Assembly (NCBI GenBank): GCA_963281255.1
Contig: OY725500.1
Location: 3,281,184 to 3,345,183 of the forward strand
Length of the DNA: 64,000 nucleotides
Source of the DNA: Aphrocallistes beatrix
Lineage: Eukaryota > Porifera > Hexactinellida > Sceptrulophora > Aphrocallistidae
Direction of reading: 5' to 3'
A model generated the notes under the pieces. The model did not search any database, had not been told where the DNA came from, and saw nothing but the letters and a program-made list of their open reading frames with translations. The stretch's first letter is position 1. Every line of letters starts with the position of its first letter. Position numbers and translations under genes: made by a program. Shown in pieces: positions 19,958-31,033 of this stretch.

Positions 19958-20460
19958 GAATTTAGACGATTCAAATTACGTCTCATAAAACGTCCGTGTC
20001 TATTCTATCAATTAATAATACATCCAACTGAATTTCATCTTGAATAGTTTGAAAAATCAAAGCTTAAAGCATGCTCACTCTGGTAACTAGCAGGAGTGGT
20101 AAACGTCCGTACTTAACTGAATGCTAACCTATAACTCCAAAGAAATTTGGAATTTTCTTGTGAAATTTATACTGCATAAACGTCGTTTATTCAGAGATAT
20201 GGGTGCAAGATCTTGGATTATAATATTGAGAGGAACTACAAAATTATTGGTTGAGACTGTGCTCGGTTTGACTATAAAATTTTATAAACTAAAAGGTGAA
20301 AAAAAAATTTAATAAATATTCATAAACGTCGGTTCCTCCTCTTATAACATCAAATTTATCCTAATCGGGCATTGGGAAAGTTCTCAAATTTGCACTTTAA
20401 GTGTGCTCAGTAGAATACTTAGCCAACTTAACACTTGTATCACGGTGTAGCTGTCAAAAT
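19958..20460 (-). repeat. Dispersed repeat H, copy 2
   Basis: An inverted copy of 2378-2885. Landmarks in reverse are AGCATGCTCACTCTGGTAAC and TCATAAACGTCGGTTCCTCC. The two copies lie 17 kb apart. Confidence 0.7.
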
Positions 20461-20776
20461 TGAAAATATTTTACAAAGCCCACTTTCGGGCGCGAAAGAT
20501 CAGAGACATCATTTTTGATTCTTTAACAAGTGAAGTTTTGAACGGTATGACATAAAATTAAATTTTGTAGCATAAATCGTTCCCGCTGGGGCGTTATGAA
20601 TAAAATGGAAAGGGATTTGTAGGTATTCATGATATGTCTATTATTACAAGCTCACTTGGATAATTTATCAGTTTTTCATTTAACTTTCCATTGATCAAGG
20701 AAATATTATTGTTATAATGAAATTGGTAGTATCCCTCTACAAAAAGCAGTTGACGAAAATACGTAATCGCTCCAAA
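20461..20776. other. Unassigned sequence before the Ginger element
   Basis: No gene recognised. The last four bases (GACC at 20777-20780) form the target duplication of the next element. Confidence 0.35.
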
Positions 20777-20963
20777 GACCTGTTGCATGATATTTTGAGT
20801 TCGTGATATTTTGAGTTTCTTATATTGTCAGACCATGGATTGTCTATGATATTTTGAGTTCGTAATATTTTGAGTTTCTTATATTGTCAGACCATGGATT
20901 GTCTATCACCGTGATATTCTGAGAATATACAAGATTAGTGATGAATTGTGCTATAGTCACTTG

Positions 20964-22557
20964 GTTAGGTTTAATGTTTTTTTTGTAGAAATTTGAGACC
21001 GCTTGGTGGTAGTATAATGCAATCTAAAATGTTCCCATTTAATATATGCACATAGTTATTTTAGTTTGTAAAATACTGTTTAGGTGTCTTAAGAAATACG
21101 TACGTATAGCTGTCATTATGATAACCTTTATGCTCAGGCTTTTTACGTTCATATGAATCTTGTGACACAGATGTTGACTGAATTCCCCGTCATTAGGCTC
21201 AGTAAAAAAGAATTGCATGAAAATTTGATGTTGACAACCAGCAGTACGTATAAAGAAAAATACTGATGATTCTTTTCCGTGTTTAGTCCAGTATAATATT
21301 ACATAAATAATATTACGAATACTTTTTGTTTGTGTAGACTAGTACAATCCGACGACTACCCACTTTAATGAAGTTATCTATGACCATAGGCGCCAAACGC
21401 GGGGGAGGGGGCTGGGGGGGTTCGAGCGATTCGAAGTTGGCCCATAGACGCAACAAAATTTTTAGGGATGATCCCCCCTAGAAATCCAAAATCGCCTATA
21501 GATTTCGAAAAGTTCGGCGCTCCTGTCTATGACAGTGTCTGGGTTGTCAGCAATCTTGCCCGTCACCTCCAGGTTTACATTGATCACTGATCACTTAGAC
21601 GAATGTTGCCCATGGCTGCTCGCAACCAAGATTTATAACTATATTGGTATGAACATTTGATTGATTGGTTTAGACGATCTGAGCTTCCCTAGAATATTGA
21701 ATTTGAAATTCGGTCCTCCAGTGGTGGCCAGTTAGCGCCGCCGCTGACAGCAGTATGCAAAAATCAGATAATATTTATTTTAATGCTCTATATTCAGATA
21801 TTTTTGGAACATTTGGCGGGACATGACGACCCAATAAAAGTCCGAAAACTAATTTTCTCTACTTGATAATAAATAAATGTTATTTAGTATTGTGTTTTGA
21901 AACCTCTCAGTATCTCGCTCATAAGCAATTATTTTAACTTTGTTGGATTCCATTACACCAACAAATATGTTGGGTATGCAGAAAACAATTAATTCTGTGT
22001 GATATTGTAATTCTATTTCTTTTCGCAATAGTTTTGATAGTTACGTTTTCGCAACAGTTGCGTATCAGCAAGTTATGATGATCCAATTCTGTGGTTACGA
22101 TGCATTTATGAAATCTTAACAGTTATGATGATTTATTTGTCCGAAGTAGTTACGATACGTATTACTTGTTATAATGAGATCGATTTGTAGACGGTTTACG
22201 TAATGGACTGTTACGATAACTACAGTTTGCATCTTGGGTTTTTATGGAAACTTAGCTTTGCAGAAATTAAATGTAAACTTGACTGGATTGCTTGGTTTTA
22301 ACAAATGAAGTTTAAGAAATATTAGTGAATACCCCCTGACAATAATTATGATCATGTCGTGCTAATTTTATAGAGATATCCCTAATGAACATTTCATTTA
22401 TCAAAAGTTTATTTCTGCTAGCTCTTTTCGTTTTAGAGTAATTTGAACAATTGATCAACTCGATTTTTACAAACATACAAACGGACAGAAACTACTTGCC
22501 ATTAGATATCTATTGGGAGTTACTACGCTAAAATAAACTAATTAGCATATTAAAATT
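20964..22557. other. 3' non-coding part of the Ginger element
   Basis: No exon recognised. At about 21386-21530 a G-rich patch (GGGGGAGGGGGCTGGGGGGG) lies inside a small inverted pair, CATAGGCGCC and GGCGCTCCTGTCTATG, which may be a MITE. Between 22040 and 22220 AGTTACGAT-like words recur five or six times. Confidence 0.35.
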
Positions 22558-23235
22558 TTATTTGTCGATAGCTTCTTTACTCTCATTAGAATCATCTACA
22601 TCTGCTATCGGAATGGGGTTTGCGGAACCATTTTCACGGGGATCGTTGGATTCTGTGTCGCTGGATTCCACGTTGAGAATTTTTTCTGACTTTGCTCCAT
22701 AAGAATGTGTAGGGCTGTTTATCATTGAAATGACTTGTTCATAATGCTGGCCATAGTTGGTGATGTAGATGTTCGCATTCGGATTGGTACTGCCTCTCAG
22801 TAAACTCCATCTCACTTCACGAGTCAAAGTACCTTTTTGCCAATAGTCGTCATTTGCAACGTAAATGTCTGCATCCAGGATAGCAGAAGCCGCCATTATT
22901 TCAACATCGCTACCCCAAATTCCTTCGCAATAAACTAGATTTTCATTAACGAAATATTCACAAGGAGTTGTACGTTTCGATTTGAAATACCATCCTAGTC
23001 AAGTTGATCCCTCACTTGCGATAAATCGAGCAATTATCGAGCGAATCTCTAAGTGGCTGTTCTGACTGCCAGTAATGATTTTTGAGAGGCAACGAAAAAG
23101 GCAATTGCCATCTCGCATAATGTTGTCCACTTCCCATGGTTGATAGTATTTAAGTGGCTGTCCAATGAGATTACCCGGCTGTTTCATTACGGAGTCAAAG
23201 GTTAGACCCAAATGGCACATTTTCTGCGCTGCCAA
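22558..23235 (-). pseudogene. OTU-type cysteine protease domain of Ginger
   Basis: Two open frames in the same register are separated by a single TGA near 22997. The first part has YYQPWEVDNIMRDGNCLFRC: the D-G-N-C motif with the catalytic cysteine and its aspartate neighbour. It is followed by LSKIITGSQNSHLEIRSII. The second part has YCEGIWGSDVEIMAASAIL, then DADIYVAND, and finally NANIYITNYGQHYEQVI, where the histidine is the expected catalytic residue of OTU proteases. A low-complexity acidic tail (SSDTESNDPRENGS) ends the protein. OTU enzymes cleave ubiquitin linkages; its role in a transposon is not known. Upstream the frame shifts at about 23240 (EDWQRRKCA in another frame). Apart from the TGA, the catalytic triad region is complete. 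Confidence 0.75.
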
Positions 23236-23404
23236 TCTTCATTAATAATTTGAATTAGTGGGTCTGATGGACTCGGGTTAGGAATGTAAGATGAATAGCT
23301 GTCAGGAATGGTTTCCCAAAACATTGTGTTTAGGTATTGCATTGCCTAAAACGATAGCAGTACACGTAATAAAAATCTATACTACTACTAGGCTCAAATA
23401 TGTT

Positions 23405-23527
23405 ATCATCACTTACCACGGAATACAATACTTTGTGAGTGTATTTGACTGCAAGCATGTCACCAAACTTAGGATAGAGTTCTGTAGTCCAGCTCAGTAG
23501 TCGTTTCCTGATTTCAGTTTTCTAGAA
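23405..23527 (-). CDS. Possible small Ginger exon
   Basis: Between an acceptor-like TTCTAG and a GTAAGT donor, the minus strand reads KTEIRKRLLSWTTELYPKFG then DMLAVKYTHKVLYSV without stops. It lies between the integrase and the OTU exons. No domain was recognised; it could be the linker of a fusion protein or part of the OTU protein. Confidence 0.35.
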
Positions 23528-24238
23528 TTAAACGTAATTGATATTGGATTGATTATTTCAGTGGCGGGCATAATGATATAGAAGATATATTGATATTCAG
23601 CATCAATTTCACACCAAAATTAGGCGGGCTTATTTTGTATTACAATCACTAACGCGGCCCCATAATAGAGTGTTTTGGAAGAGTCGCGGACCATCAAATT
23701 TAGTCTCGCGGGCCTCAGGTTGCCCACTGCTGGATTATATTGAAAATAAACACAATAATATATAATTTTGAATATGTCAATACCATTTGGTCTTCTGTGG
23801 TGTCTTTAAGAAATGTGAACAGCAATGTATTAGGAACGTATTCGTGATAGCGGTTAAGTTTGTTGTGTAAATCCTCGTGTAATGGCGTCATAAAAGTGTT
23901 GCTTTGCACTTTTTGACGTAAAATAGCCTAGTATGATGATCAAAGTCATTAATATTGATTCAATATGAACGTAAAAGACTGTGATTAGAGAATTATATCA
24001 CTACTTTTAATTTTAAAATAAACTTGTAATGGGAATTTTATTAACTGCAAATAACATGATGTTATTACGTACGCGTACATACCTTGAGGTCATTCCGTTG
24101 TGATAGAATTGTACACATTGAAAATCCGAAAATATTGTGTTGTACTGACTACAAAGGAAAATGAATTAAAACAAATTAATCGCGACACCGTTATTTCAAA
24201 ATTCTTTATGATGCTTACAAATAGAAGTTTCTTGCTCT

Positions 24239-24512
24239 GGTGAGAATCAACAACGCTTTCCAACTTCCTTTTACGTTGTGTGCACCGTTCTAGTCCAGCA
24301 TCACGTTCGTAATAAGGTCGTACAATGTCGATGGGGATTTTCTTTTCCTTCCTTACACCAGGTTTGGGATTGGGGATGAAAGCATGACTCTCAGTTAATC
24401 TTGAGACAGTGTACGGTCCTAAATATTTCTTTTGCTTTTTAGTATTTGGCAATTTCTTTAACTTGGGCATGTTTGTGCACAAAATTTCATCGCCTTCTTT
24501 TATCTCAGGTCT
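24239..24512 (-). CDS. Ginger integrase exon with GPY/F domain
   Basis: The exon follows an acceptor (TCGATATAG) and begins PEIKEGDEILCTNMPKLKKL. It carries KKYLGPYTVSRLTESHAFI, the GPY/F motif found at the C-terminus of gypsy-like and Ginger integrases, followed by IPIDIVRPYYERDAG and a basic region, QRKRKLESVVDSHQSKK. The basic tail may be nuclear targeting. The exon's 3' limit is uncertain; the open frame runs on to 24090 but the last residues look intronic. Confidence 0.65.
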
Positions 24513-24773
24513 ATATCGAATAAAAGTATGATATATAAATTATAATATATAATTATAGATATCTTAAACAAGCTATTTTTTTCGTGTGATTTATCTCTAG
24601 TACGGTATTCACATTTTGACAAGAAAATAGCCTTTATCATGTACATTTATCTCGCCTAGTGCTGCACTATCGGTGTGTCGACCAACATTTTTGTACCATG
24701 CTCATAATACGTATTTTAAGTATTAAACAACAAACTGTAATTAATCATTTTTTAATAGAATACCATTACAAAC

Positions 24774-25184
24774 CTTATTTGAGTAACTTTTTTATCGTAC
24801 TGTCTCTTCTGTCTAAGTTGCTCTGTCTTAATATTTCCACCAGCAATTTCACACGTCGTCTTGCGGAAAGTGTCCAAACTAGCGATGCACTCTTGTTGCG
24901 GTTCCGGTGGTAGGGAATACAAGTCTGATTCGCTATCTGGTAGAACAGTATTGTAGAGAGCGAATATTGCTTCCTCCATATCGACATCCTCTTCTGCTGA
25001 GACTGAGACATGGTTAATGGATGGAACAAGTTCTTCATATCTCGAGTCTCTTCCCCACATTAATCGGAATGGCGTATCTCCGTGGGACCTTTTAATAGTG
25101 GAGTTCATGCAGAGTAGAGCTGATTTCAGGAGTTGCGACCAATTGGTATTCCCAGACTCAATCTGCATTTTGTTCAACTTCCTA
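24774..25184 (-). CDS. Ginger integrase exon after the DDE core
   Basis: The exon joins in phase after the catalytic glutamate exon. It reads KLNKMQIESGNTNWSQLLKS, LLCMNSTIKRSHGDTPFRLM then WGRDSRYEELVP. The W-x-x-L-x-x-A-x-x-x-x-N-x-T-x-x-x-S-x-x-x-x-P-F-x-L-x-x-G pattern is normal downstream of a gypsy-type DDE core. An acidic insert (SAEEDVDMEEAIF) follows and then QKRQYDKKVTQI. The donor is at about 24774. Confidence 0.7.
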
Positions 25185-25439
25185 CATTATAATGTGCATG
25201 CAATTTCGAACATAAATCACATTCTACCATTTCTCAATTTTATTAAATCCTTGTTAAACGCGAAGTAGACATATGAGGTGATATCATTTGAATTAATAAT
25301 ATTAATTTTGAACTACTGATATCCCACGCTAAATTAAATGCCAGAATGCATCGATTACAATCCTCCATTAACAGGACAATATAATCTGAATAGGTTCAAG
25401 CACCCTCATCTTAAAAGTAAAAAAAGATAAAAGTCTTAC

Positions 25440-25543
25440 GTTTTAAGGATTTTGTTGTGAGCCTCAACCAATCCGTTTGCCATAGGATGATAGGCCCGCG
25501 TGCTTCTATTTTGAACAGCCAATTTTTGATGGAAATCCTGAAA
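25440..25543 (-). CDS. Ginger integrase exon with catalytic glutamate
   Basis: From an acceptor ending TTTTGCAG to a GTAAGA donor, the exon reads AFQDFHQKLAVQNRSTRAYH then PMANGLVEAHNKILK. The glutamate in NGLVEAHN is the third acidic residue. Counting across the splice from HDQGKEF gives 35 residues between, so the core is DD35E as in retroviral-type integrases. Confidence 0.75.
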
Positions 25544-25605
25544 TGCCTGCAAAATGCAACAATAACCACAGTATGCATTATTAATTAAAACCCTGCAATG
25601 CCTTT

Positions 25606-25635
25606 GGGGTCAAAGGTATAAATAGAAATGACCCC
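25606..25635 (+). promoter_or_regulatory. TATA box within GGGGTC/GACCCC inverted repeat
   Basis: GGGGTC at 25606, TATAAATAG at 25617-25625 and GACCCC at 25630-25635 form an inverted repeat around a TATA-like sequence. It is in a Ginger intron on the strand opposite to the Ginger genes. The same design is at 36776-36805. Function unknown. Confidence 0.35.
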
Positions 25636-25730
25636 ATTTTCATTTTCACTTTCAGTTCACTTTCAATTTACTTTCACTTTCGCTATGGGCATGCAAGTGT
25701 TAATTAATTAATGAACATTTACCTATTACG

Positions 25731-26053
25731 TACCTTAGATGTGAACTCCTTTCCTTGATCATGTTGTATTATTTCGGGCAATCCCAGATCAAGATATATG
25801 TCCTCCAACTGTTCAATCACTTCATTGGTCGTCTTGGTTTTCAGCGGTCTTGCAACAACATATTTCGAAAGGTAACTTGCTGTAACCAGTATGTGCTTGT
25901 AGCCGTCAGGAGTTTCTGGGAGATCACAAATGAGATCAATCCCGATATGTTTCCAAGGTCTGTTGGGGGGAGGAATCGGTTGCAATTTTCTCTGCGGTTG
26001 TGGGGGGTAGAGCAGCAGTTTGTTGACAAGTTTTACACGATTTAACCTATTTT
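25731..26053 (-). CDS. Ginger integrase exon with CxxC and two catalytic aspartates
   Basis: The exon begins after an acceptor-like AG near 26053. The CKTCQQTAALPP stretch supplies the CC half of the HHCC zinc-binding domain. A one-base shift in an A-rich run then leads to PPPNRPWKHIGIDLICDLP (first catalytic aspartate), HILVTASYLSKYVVARPL, and LPEIIQHDQGKEFTSK (second aspartate), ending at a GTACGT donor. The frameshift would inactivate this copy. Confidence 0.75.
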
Positions 26054-26357
26054 GAAACGAAGCAATTAAGAAATGTATAAATAAATGGTTAACGTTCTAT
26101 TGTGAAGTATGTAACGTTAAATTAATGTGGAGAGTTATGAGGCGTTTCCTCTTGCGATATATTTAAATATATTTATATTGGTACTCTTAATAAGCCTCTA
26201 TTAGTTGGGATTTTGACTATTTCATAGTAAATTGAATAACTCATTATTATCCTTTATCAACTTTAATGAATTAACAGTTAACCTATAAACTGGTAACGTT
26301 GTATCAAAACATCCATACAATGTTATCTATCACTTACATAATTAGCAACATCTGGAT

Positions 26358-26512
26358 TAATTCCGATCCATGTGTATCGTTGCTGTATAGCATTTACGGT
26401 GCAGTTTATCCCAGGGTGACCTATTTTGTCATGATATTTAATGAATATCTCCTCAATCTCTTTCCGAGTAGGAACTTCCAGTTTCATTTCTTGACCACCT
26501 TGTAAGATTTTC
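26358..26512 (-). CDS. Ginger integrase exon with zinc-binding histidines
   Basis: Bounded by an acceptor-like CTAG at 26513 and a GTAAGT donor, it reads KILQGGQEMKLEVPTRKEIE, then IFIKYHDKIGHPGINCTVNA and QQRYTWIGINPDVANY. The YHD-x-x-GHPG pair is the HH half of the integrase HHCC domain, completed by CKTC in the next exon. Confidence 0.7.
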
Positions 26513-26904
26513 TAGGTATAGAACATTAATAATAAACATTTATTTACCAAGATAACCCATAATTGTTTATATTTATTTGATAAGCCAAAGGTGCATGTGA
26601 TATAAATAGAGGCATGCAATAATTGTTATTTTGAATTCAAAACAACAATCCTATATAGTATCTATACTTTCATATTACATGTAGTTGCTCTTGGTAAGAA
26701 AGTTAATGCGCAGAGATATAATATTCAAATAATAACTTCTTTTCATGGTTGGTACACCTGGCGTAGCAAGTCCGACAAATACCATGTCACATTCTAGCAA
26801 GATCCAGGCAAATTGTTAGCACTTTACAGAACGAATTTCCAATCAAAGAATATTAAAATTTATGAATAACTAAATGAACAAATACAAATATAAAACAGTG
26901 TACA

Positions 26905-27062
26905 CTTACCCTGTACAGTCGACTCGGTTCTGCATCCGATATAGTATAATTGTTCGTCTTCCTTTTGAAATTCCATTGGCGTCGAGTATAATTTTCAGTC
27001 GATTCTGGGTAAATACCTCTCCCAAGAAATTCGATGATTTCATGATATTCTTCTGAATTCAT
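26905..27062 (-). CDS. Probable first exon of the Ginger transposase
   Basis: The frame starts MNSEEYHEIIEFLGRGIYPE and continues TRRQWNFKRKTNNYTISDAE up to a GTAAGT donor. A short N-terminal segment of about 52 residues of this type (F-x-x-x-W-x-x-K-x-x-x-Y) precedes the zinc-binding domain in related integrases. It starts 176 bases inside the right terminal repeat boundary, so the terminal repeat could hold the promoter. Confidence 0.6.
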
Positions 27063-27421
27063 TTAATTCAAAAGGTAGCAGTAAAATATATGCGTATACG
27101 TACGTCAAGATAACCAAATTTGTATATTGAAATGACAATTATTATGTACTAGTTGGTATACTGCTTATATATACTTGTATTTCCTATCGTACATTGACAC
27201 CTTCACTCCCAAGGTAAAATATATAAACCAACCACAAGTGACTATAGCACAATTAATCACTAATCTTGTATATTCTCAGAATATCACGGTGATAGACAAT
27301 CCATGGTCTGACAATATAAGAAACTCAAAATATTACGAACTCAAAATATCATAGACAATCCATGGTCTGACAATATAAGAAACTCAAAATATCACGAACT
27401 CAAAATATCATGCAACAGACC

Positions 27422-28273
27422 TATAAACAACTTAGATTTAGATTATGTTGTGACTTCTAAAAATATTCTTTTTCTGTACGGTTTTGATATTTACTTCACA
27501 ACAGAATTTGAAACCGTTTTAATGCATAAAAATCAAAGGATGTGCGGTCCTCCCTAACCTTTTACCTATGAATTGATGCTACGTTAGAGAGATGATAGAT
27601 CATGGCAGTAGCGTAGAACTATGTTCAAATCATGAGGGGGCGTACACCCAGCTGGGAGTCTGGGGGCGCTGTGAGCTCCCCAGTGTGGTCCAGGGGCAAA
27701 GCTCCTGGAAGCTGAAGGCAGTGTGATTATAACTAGAACATAATCTTTCAAGTTTGTTCGTTCTCGTAATACACTAGCCTGACTAGAAGGCAGACTAATA
27801 TTATTTCCATCACAAATAATCTACAAGCAGGAGGCAGTGGCGGGTCCAAGGATTTTAACTTAGGGGAGCAATTTAAATCCGACCGTCCTAGAATGAGAAG
27901 ACTAGCGTTAATGCAGGGATGTAGCCAGGATTTTGTATTTGGGGGTCGTGAGCGAGCGAAGCGAGCAAGTAATGGGACTGCGGGGCTTGCCCCCCGTAAA
28001 ATTTTTAAAAGACGTTGAAATAGCGATCTACAGCCATTCTAACCATCTATGGAACGATAATTTTGATCTAATTTATTTTATTATTTATTCATTTTGATGC
28101 ATAAAATCAAGACAAAAAGTAGAAGCAATTTTAACACTATATTTGGGGGGGAGCCGAAACTGAGGCGAGGGATACCCTGGACAGGACTGAGTTGTTGGTT
28201 GAATTTATATCACGAAATAAAAAAAATGCGTTAACCTTCAGCAAAGACATGATTTATTGAGTTTTGAATATAA
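27422..28273. repeat. Cluster of short GC-richer MITE-like remnants
   Basis: Several unrelated GC-richer patches occur: CCAGCTGGGAGTCTGGGGGC at 27648, CAGTGGCGGGTCCAAGGATT at 27834, and GGATGTAGCCAGGATTTTGT near 27918 followed by GCGAGCGAAGCGAGC. The CAGTGGCGG and GTAGCCAGGATTTTG starts are typical of hAT-type MITEs, but opposite ends were not found. No coding frame. Confidence 0.4.
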
Positions 28274-28482
28274 GATGAATGGCGAAAAATTCGTCGCTAT
28301 CGTATCTAATCCATAAATAAAAATATAACCGGCATCCACTGTATTTCCATTCTCGGTGATTTCAAGTCATAGTCGCTAAAAATAAAGACATCTAGACAGT
28401 ACAAGCTTCTACATAAGCTACTGCTGTAGTGCAAAATCCCATGATTACGTTATAATGCGCTTAAATGCCATGATATCACGTT
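28274..28482 (-). repeat. Dispersed repeat I, copy 1
   Basis: Contains ATATAACCGGCATCCACTGT and AAATCCCATGATTACGTTAT. It matches 46905-47110 in the opposite orientation over about 200 bases with moderate divergence. A scrap of its end (GAATGGCGGAACTTTCGTC) is at 39019. Confidence 0.65.
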
Positions 28483-28585
28483 GCTATATTAATTCTTCAC
28501 CTCAAAAAGCTCCATTTCTCCTTTCAAATGCAATCGACCTTCGGTATCCCCATCATATTTACACACCTAAAAGCACCAGTTACAC

Positions 28586-30787
28586 CAGTGGTTCCCAACC
28601 TTTCCTAACTCACGTACCCCTTCGAGATAGAAAATTTACCGCGTACCCCTGTGAAAAAGTATTGTTGAGTTTACTAGAAAAAATTGCTTTGAGGAGTAGA
28701 TTTATATATAACGTACTGTATAATAAATTACGTGTGTTAATGAGACGGTTGCGATTGCTTCAATGCAGCTAGTTTCTTAATGTCAGGCGAAGTCTTTGCA
28801 ATTGCACATCGCATGTCATCTTGAACAGACAATCGATTCCTGTGTTTGGTTTTTATGTGAAACAGTGTCGAAAAATCGGATTCACACAAGTAAGTGGAAG
28901 GAAATGGGAGTAGCAGTCTAATAGCCAGTTTAGATACTTTGGGGTAGGCATTGACCATCTTGCACCAGAAACTAATCAGATAAACTTCAGCGAACAATTC
29001 TTTTGCATTGCATCATTGATCAATTCAATGAATTCTTCCTGTTCGGCTTCTGGGATCGAATTAAAATCAACTTTGAAAGGATTTCTGACAAATTTGAACT
29101 CTCTGTCATTCACATCTTCAAAATATGACAAAAATTCTTTCTGTAGTGCTCTCAAGTGCACCAGAATTACCTCTTTCGTTTCAACATCTAAAACTCTCTT
29201 CTTCTCCGTAGTGAGTGCTTTCAAAGTATGAAACTGGTCCAATTTTCCTTTGCTAATTTGACCACTCCACAGCTCTAGTTTCATTATGAATGCATTGACC
29301 TTATCCACAAAGTCAAGTATCGTTTTTTATATTCCTTGCATGGATAAATTTAGTCTATTCAGTTGAGAAAAATATCAGCAAGGTAGGCAAGTTTTAGACA
29401 ATGTTAAAATGCAACATAAAGTCTTGTTTATTCTTTTGCAAAATAAACTCTTGAATATCGGCTCGTAATTCAAACACTCGCTTAACAACATTGCCTCTAG
29501 ATAACCAGCGCACTTCTGTGTGAAATAGAAGGGTTTCTGAACTCGCATCTAGATCTTTACATAACTCTCGAAATAGACGTGTATTCAAAGAACTACTCTT
29601 AATATAGTTTACCAATTTTATAACCCCAGACATAACATCCAAAAGCAAAGGTGGGAGTGTTTTAGCAGCAAAAGCATGCTATGTATCATGCAATGAAGTG
29701 ACAAAACTTCTGGAACTTGAGTTCTAACTCGGGCTTGAAATCCTGAATGACGTCCTAACATTGCAGGAGCCCCATCAGTACAGACACCACATCTGTTTTG
29801 CCAGACCAAACCGTTATCGATAAAGAATTCGTTAACTTTTTCAAAAACATCAATTCCTCTTGTTGTTGTTGTTTGTAAAGGCAGACAAAAGAGAAAATCT
29901 TCTTTGAATTCCCTATCATGGATATATCTGGCAAAGCAAATTAGCTGAGCACATGAAGCTACATCTGTTGACTCATCTAACTGGATACTGAATAAACCCA
30001 ATGGTGCTATTTTCATCTCAGATACAACTTGTAACTTGACATCTTCTGACATATCAACGATACGACGGTGAACAGTGTTATTGGAAATGGATAATGGTGC
30101 TAATTTCTTAACGTTATCTTCACCTAACATTAACTTAACTGCTTCTTTGATGCAAGGAAGGATCAAAGTTTCCCCAATTGTATGTGGCTTCTTTTGTTGA
30201 GCTATTTTCAAGGAAATAGCATAAGACGCTTCAATTGCCGAAACTGAAAGCTGATTAAACGTTCCAGTGGTATCTAATCGGGATTTCTTTACACCACTTT
30301 CTTTTCGTTCAAAATATGAGGGATCTCTGCCTTTAAGTTCAGGATGACATGTTCCAAAATGCCTACTCAAAAGGCTTGGTTTCATGCTGTCAGCAGAAAG
30401 TGTTTTAAGGCAGATAACGCATTGTGGACGCTCAATGTTATTGATATTGATCGAAGTAAAACCATATTTGATATATTCGTCGGAATACAATCGTCTTTTC
30501 TTTCCAGATGCCATTATGAATAAGGGTACACAATATTGCGGAATAAGAATGTAGAGAAAAGTACAGACTATCTATTTATATTTATGACTGAAATATTATG
30601 TTTATATAAAACACTAATGAATACATACGTAAGTAGGATACAGTGAATCACAGTAAGTTTTTAGCGCCAACTTTATTATGATTCGTCAACTTGAATCCAC
30701 AAGTTACCAATAATCTAAGATATCTCAATTAAGTAGTTCGCGTACCCCTAACAAAATGGCTCGCGTACCCCAGGTTGGGAACCACTG
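28586..30787 (-). mobile_element. hAT transposon with 8-base target duplication
   Basis: The left terminus CAGTGGTTCCCAACCTTTC and right terminus CCAGGTTGGGAACCACTG are inverted. AGTTACAC flanks both ends exactly (28578-28585 and 30788-30795), the 8-base duplication expected for hAT. The terminal sequence is of the Charlie-like type. The 2202-base element encodes one BED-type transposase on the minus strand, now broken. Subterminal CGCGTACCCC words occur at both ends. Confidence 0.92.
28745..30514 (-). pseudogene. hAT transposase (ZBED5/Charlie-like), frameshifted
   Basis: The first 298 codons start MASGKKRRLYSDEYIKYGFT. A BED-type zinc finger follows (PQCVICLKTLS with SRHFGTCH). The RNase-H-like core begins with IQLDESTDVASCAQLICFAR (first aspartate), and NRCGVCTDGAPAMLGRHSGF supplies the second acidic segment. 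A frameshift near 29640 leads to SSETLLFHTEVRWLSRGNVV, the conserved helical insertion region. After further shifts come LRALQKEFLSYFEDV and the C-terminal dimerisation block FPSTYLCESDFSTL with KTKHRNRLSVQDDMR, ending KLAALKQSQPSH. Three or four shifts break it, so it is inactive, but nearly all of a normal hAT transposase of about 590 residues is represented. Confidence 0.88.
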
Positions 30788-30811
30788 AGTTACACTAACT
30801 AATCGAAATAT

Positions 30812-30940
30812 TTTGCCAATATAGCCGCGAATATTCAAGGGACATATTCACAAAGGGGAAAACTTAACCCAAAATATTTTTCGCGAATAGTCAAACCCGC
30901 GAACAAGAAGTCCGCGAGTGGCGGGAGCAGCCTGTACTAT
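30812..30940 (-). repeat. Fragment of the TTCGCG-rich MITE family
   Basis: GCGAATAGTCAAACCCGCGA and CCGCGAGTGGCGGG followed by CCTGTA resemble an inverted, diverged end of the 8244-8727 element. It is 94 bases upstream of host exon b. Confidence 0.45.
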
Positions 30941-31033
30941 ATAATATAGATGTACATGTACGTATCACTGCTCCAGATATAGATAGTCGATTTTATTAAT
31001 TGATTTTATCCATCTTATTTTATTCAATTTTAG

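Larger units (their letters stand above)
20781..27417 (-). mobile_element. Ginger-type DNA transposon with OTU domain
   Basis: The element starts TGTTGCATGATATTTTGAGT and ends with the exact inverse at 27417. Terminal inverted repeats of about 183 bases run 20781-20963 and 27238-27417. GACC flanks both sides (20777-20780 and 27418-27421). A four-base duplication, termini starting TGTTG, and a gypsy-like integrase with GPY/F domain and no reverse transcriptase are the published hallmarks of Ginger1. Each terminal repeat contains an internal tandem duplication of about 60 bases (GATATTTTGAGTTCGT through GACCATGGATTGTCTAT). The integrase and OTU exons lie in order on the minus strand. Frameshifts make this copy non-autonomous now. 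Polinton was considered but there is no polymerase, ATPase or capsid gene. Confidence 0.85.

Noticed and set aside
22040-22220. Possible regulatory array of AGTTACGAT words
   Set aside because: Spacing and sequence are irregular; it may be decayed low-copy repeat, with nothing to support a function.
23291-23500. Plus-strand 69-codon frame in the Ginger element
   Set aside because: It overlaps the minus-strand exon candidate and shows no domain; a shadow frame.
20781-27417. Gypsy/LTR retrotransposon or Polinton for the integrase region
   Set aside because: The termini are inverted rather than direct, the duplication is four bases, and no reverse transcriptase, PolB, ATPase or capsid gene is present.
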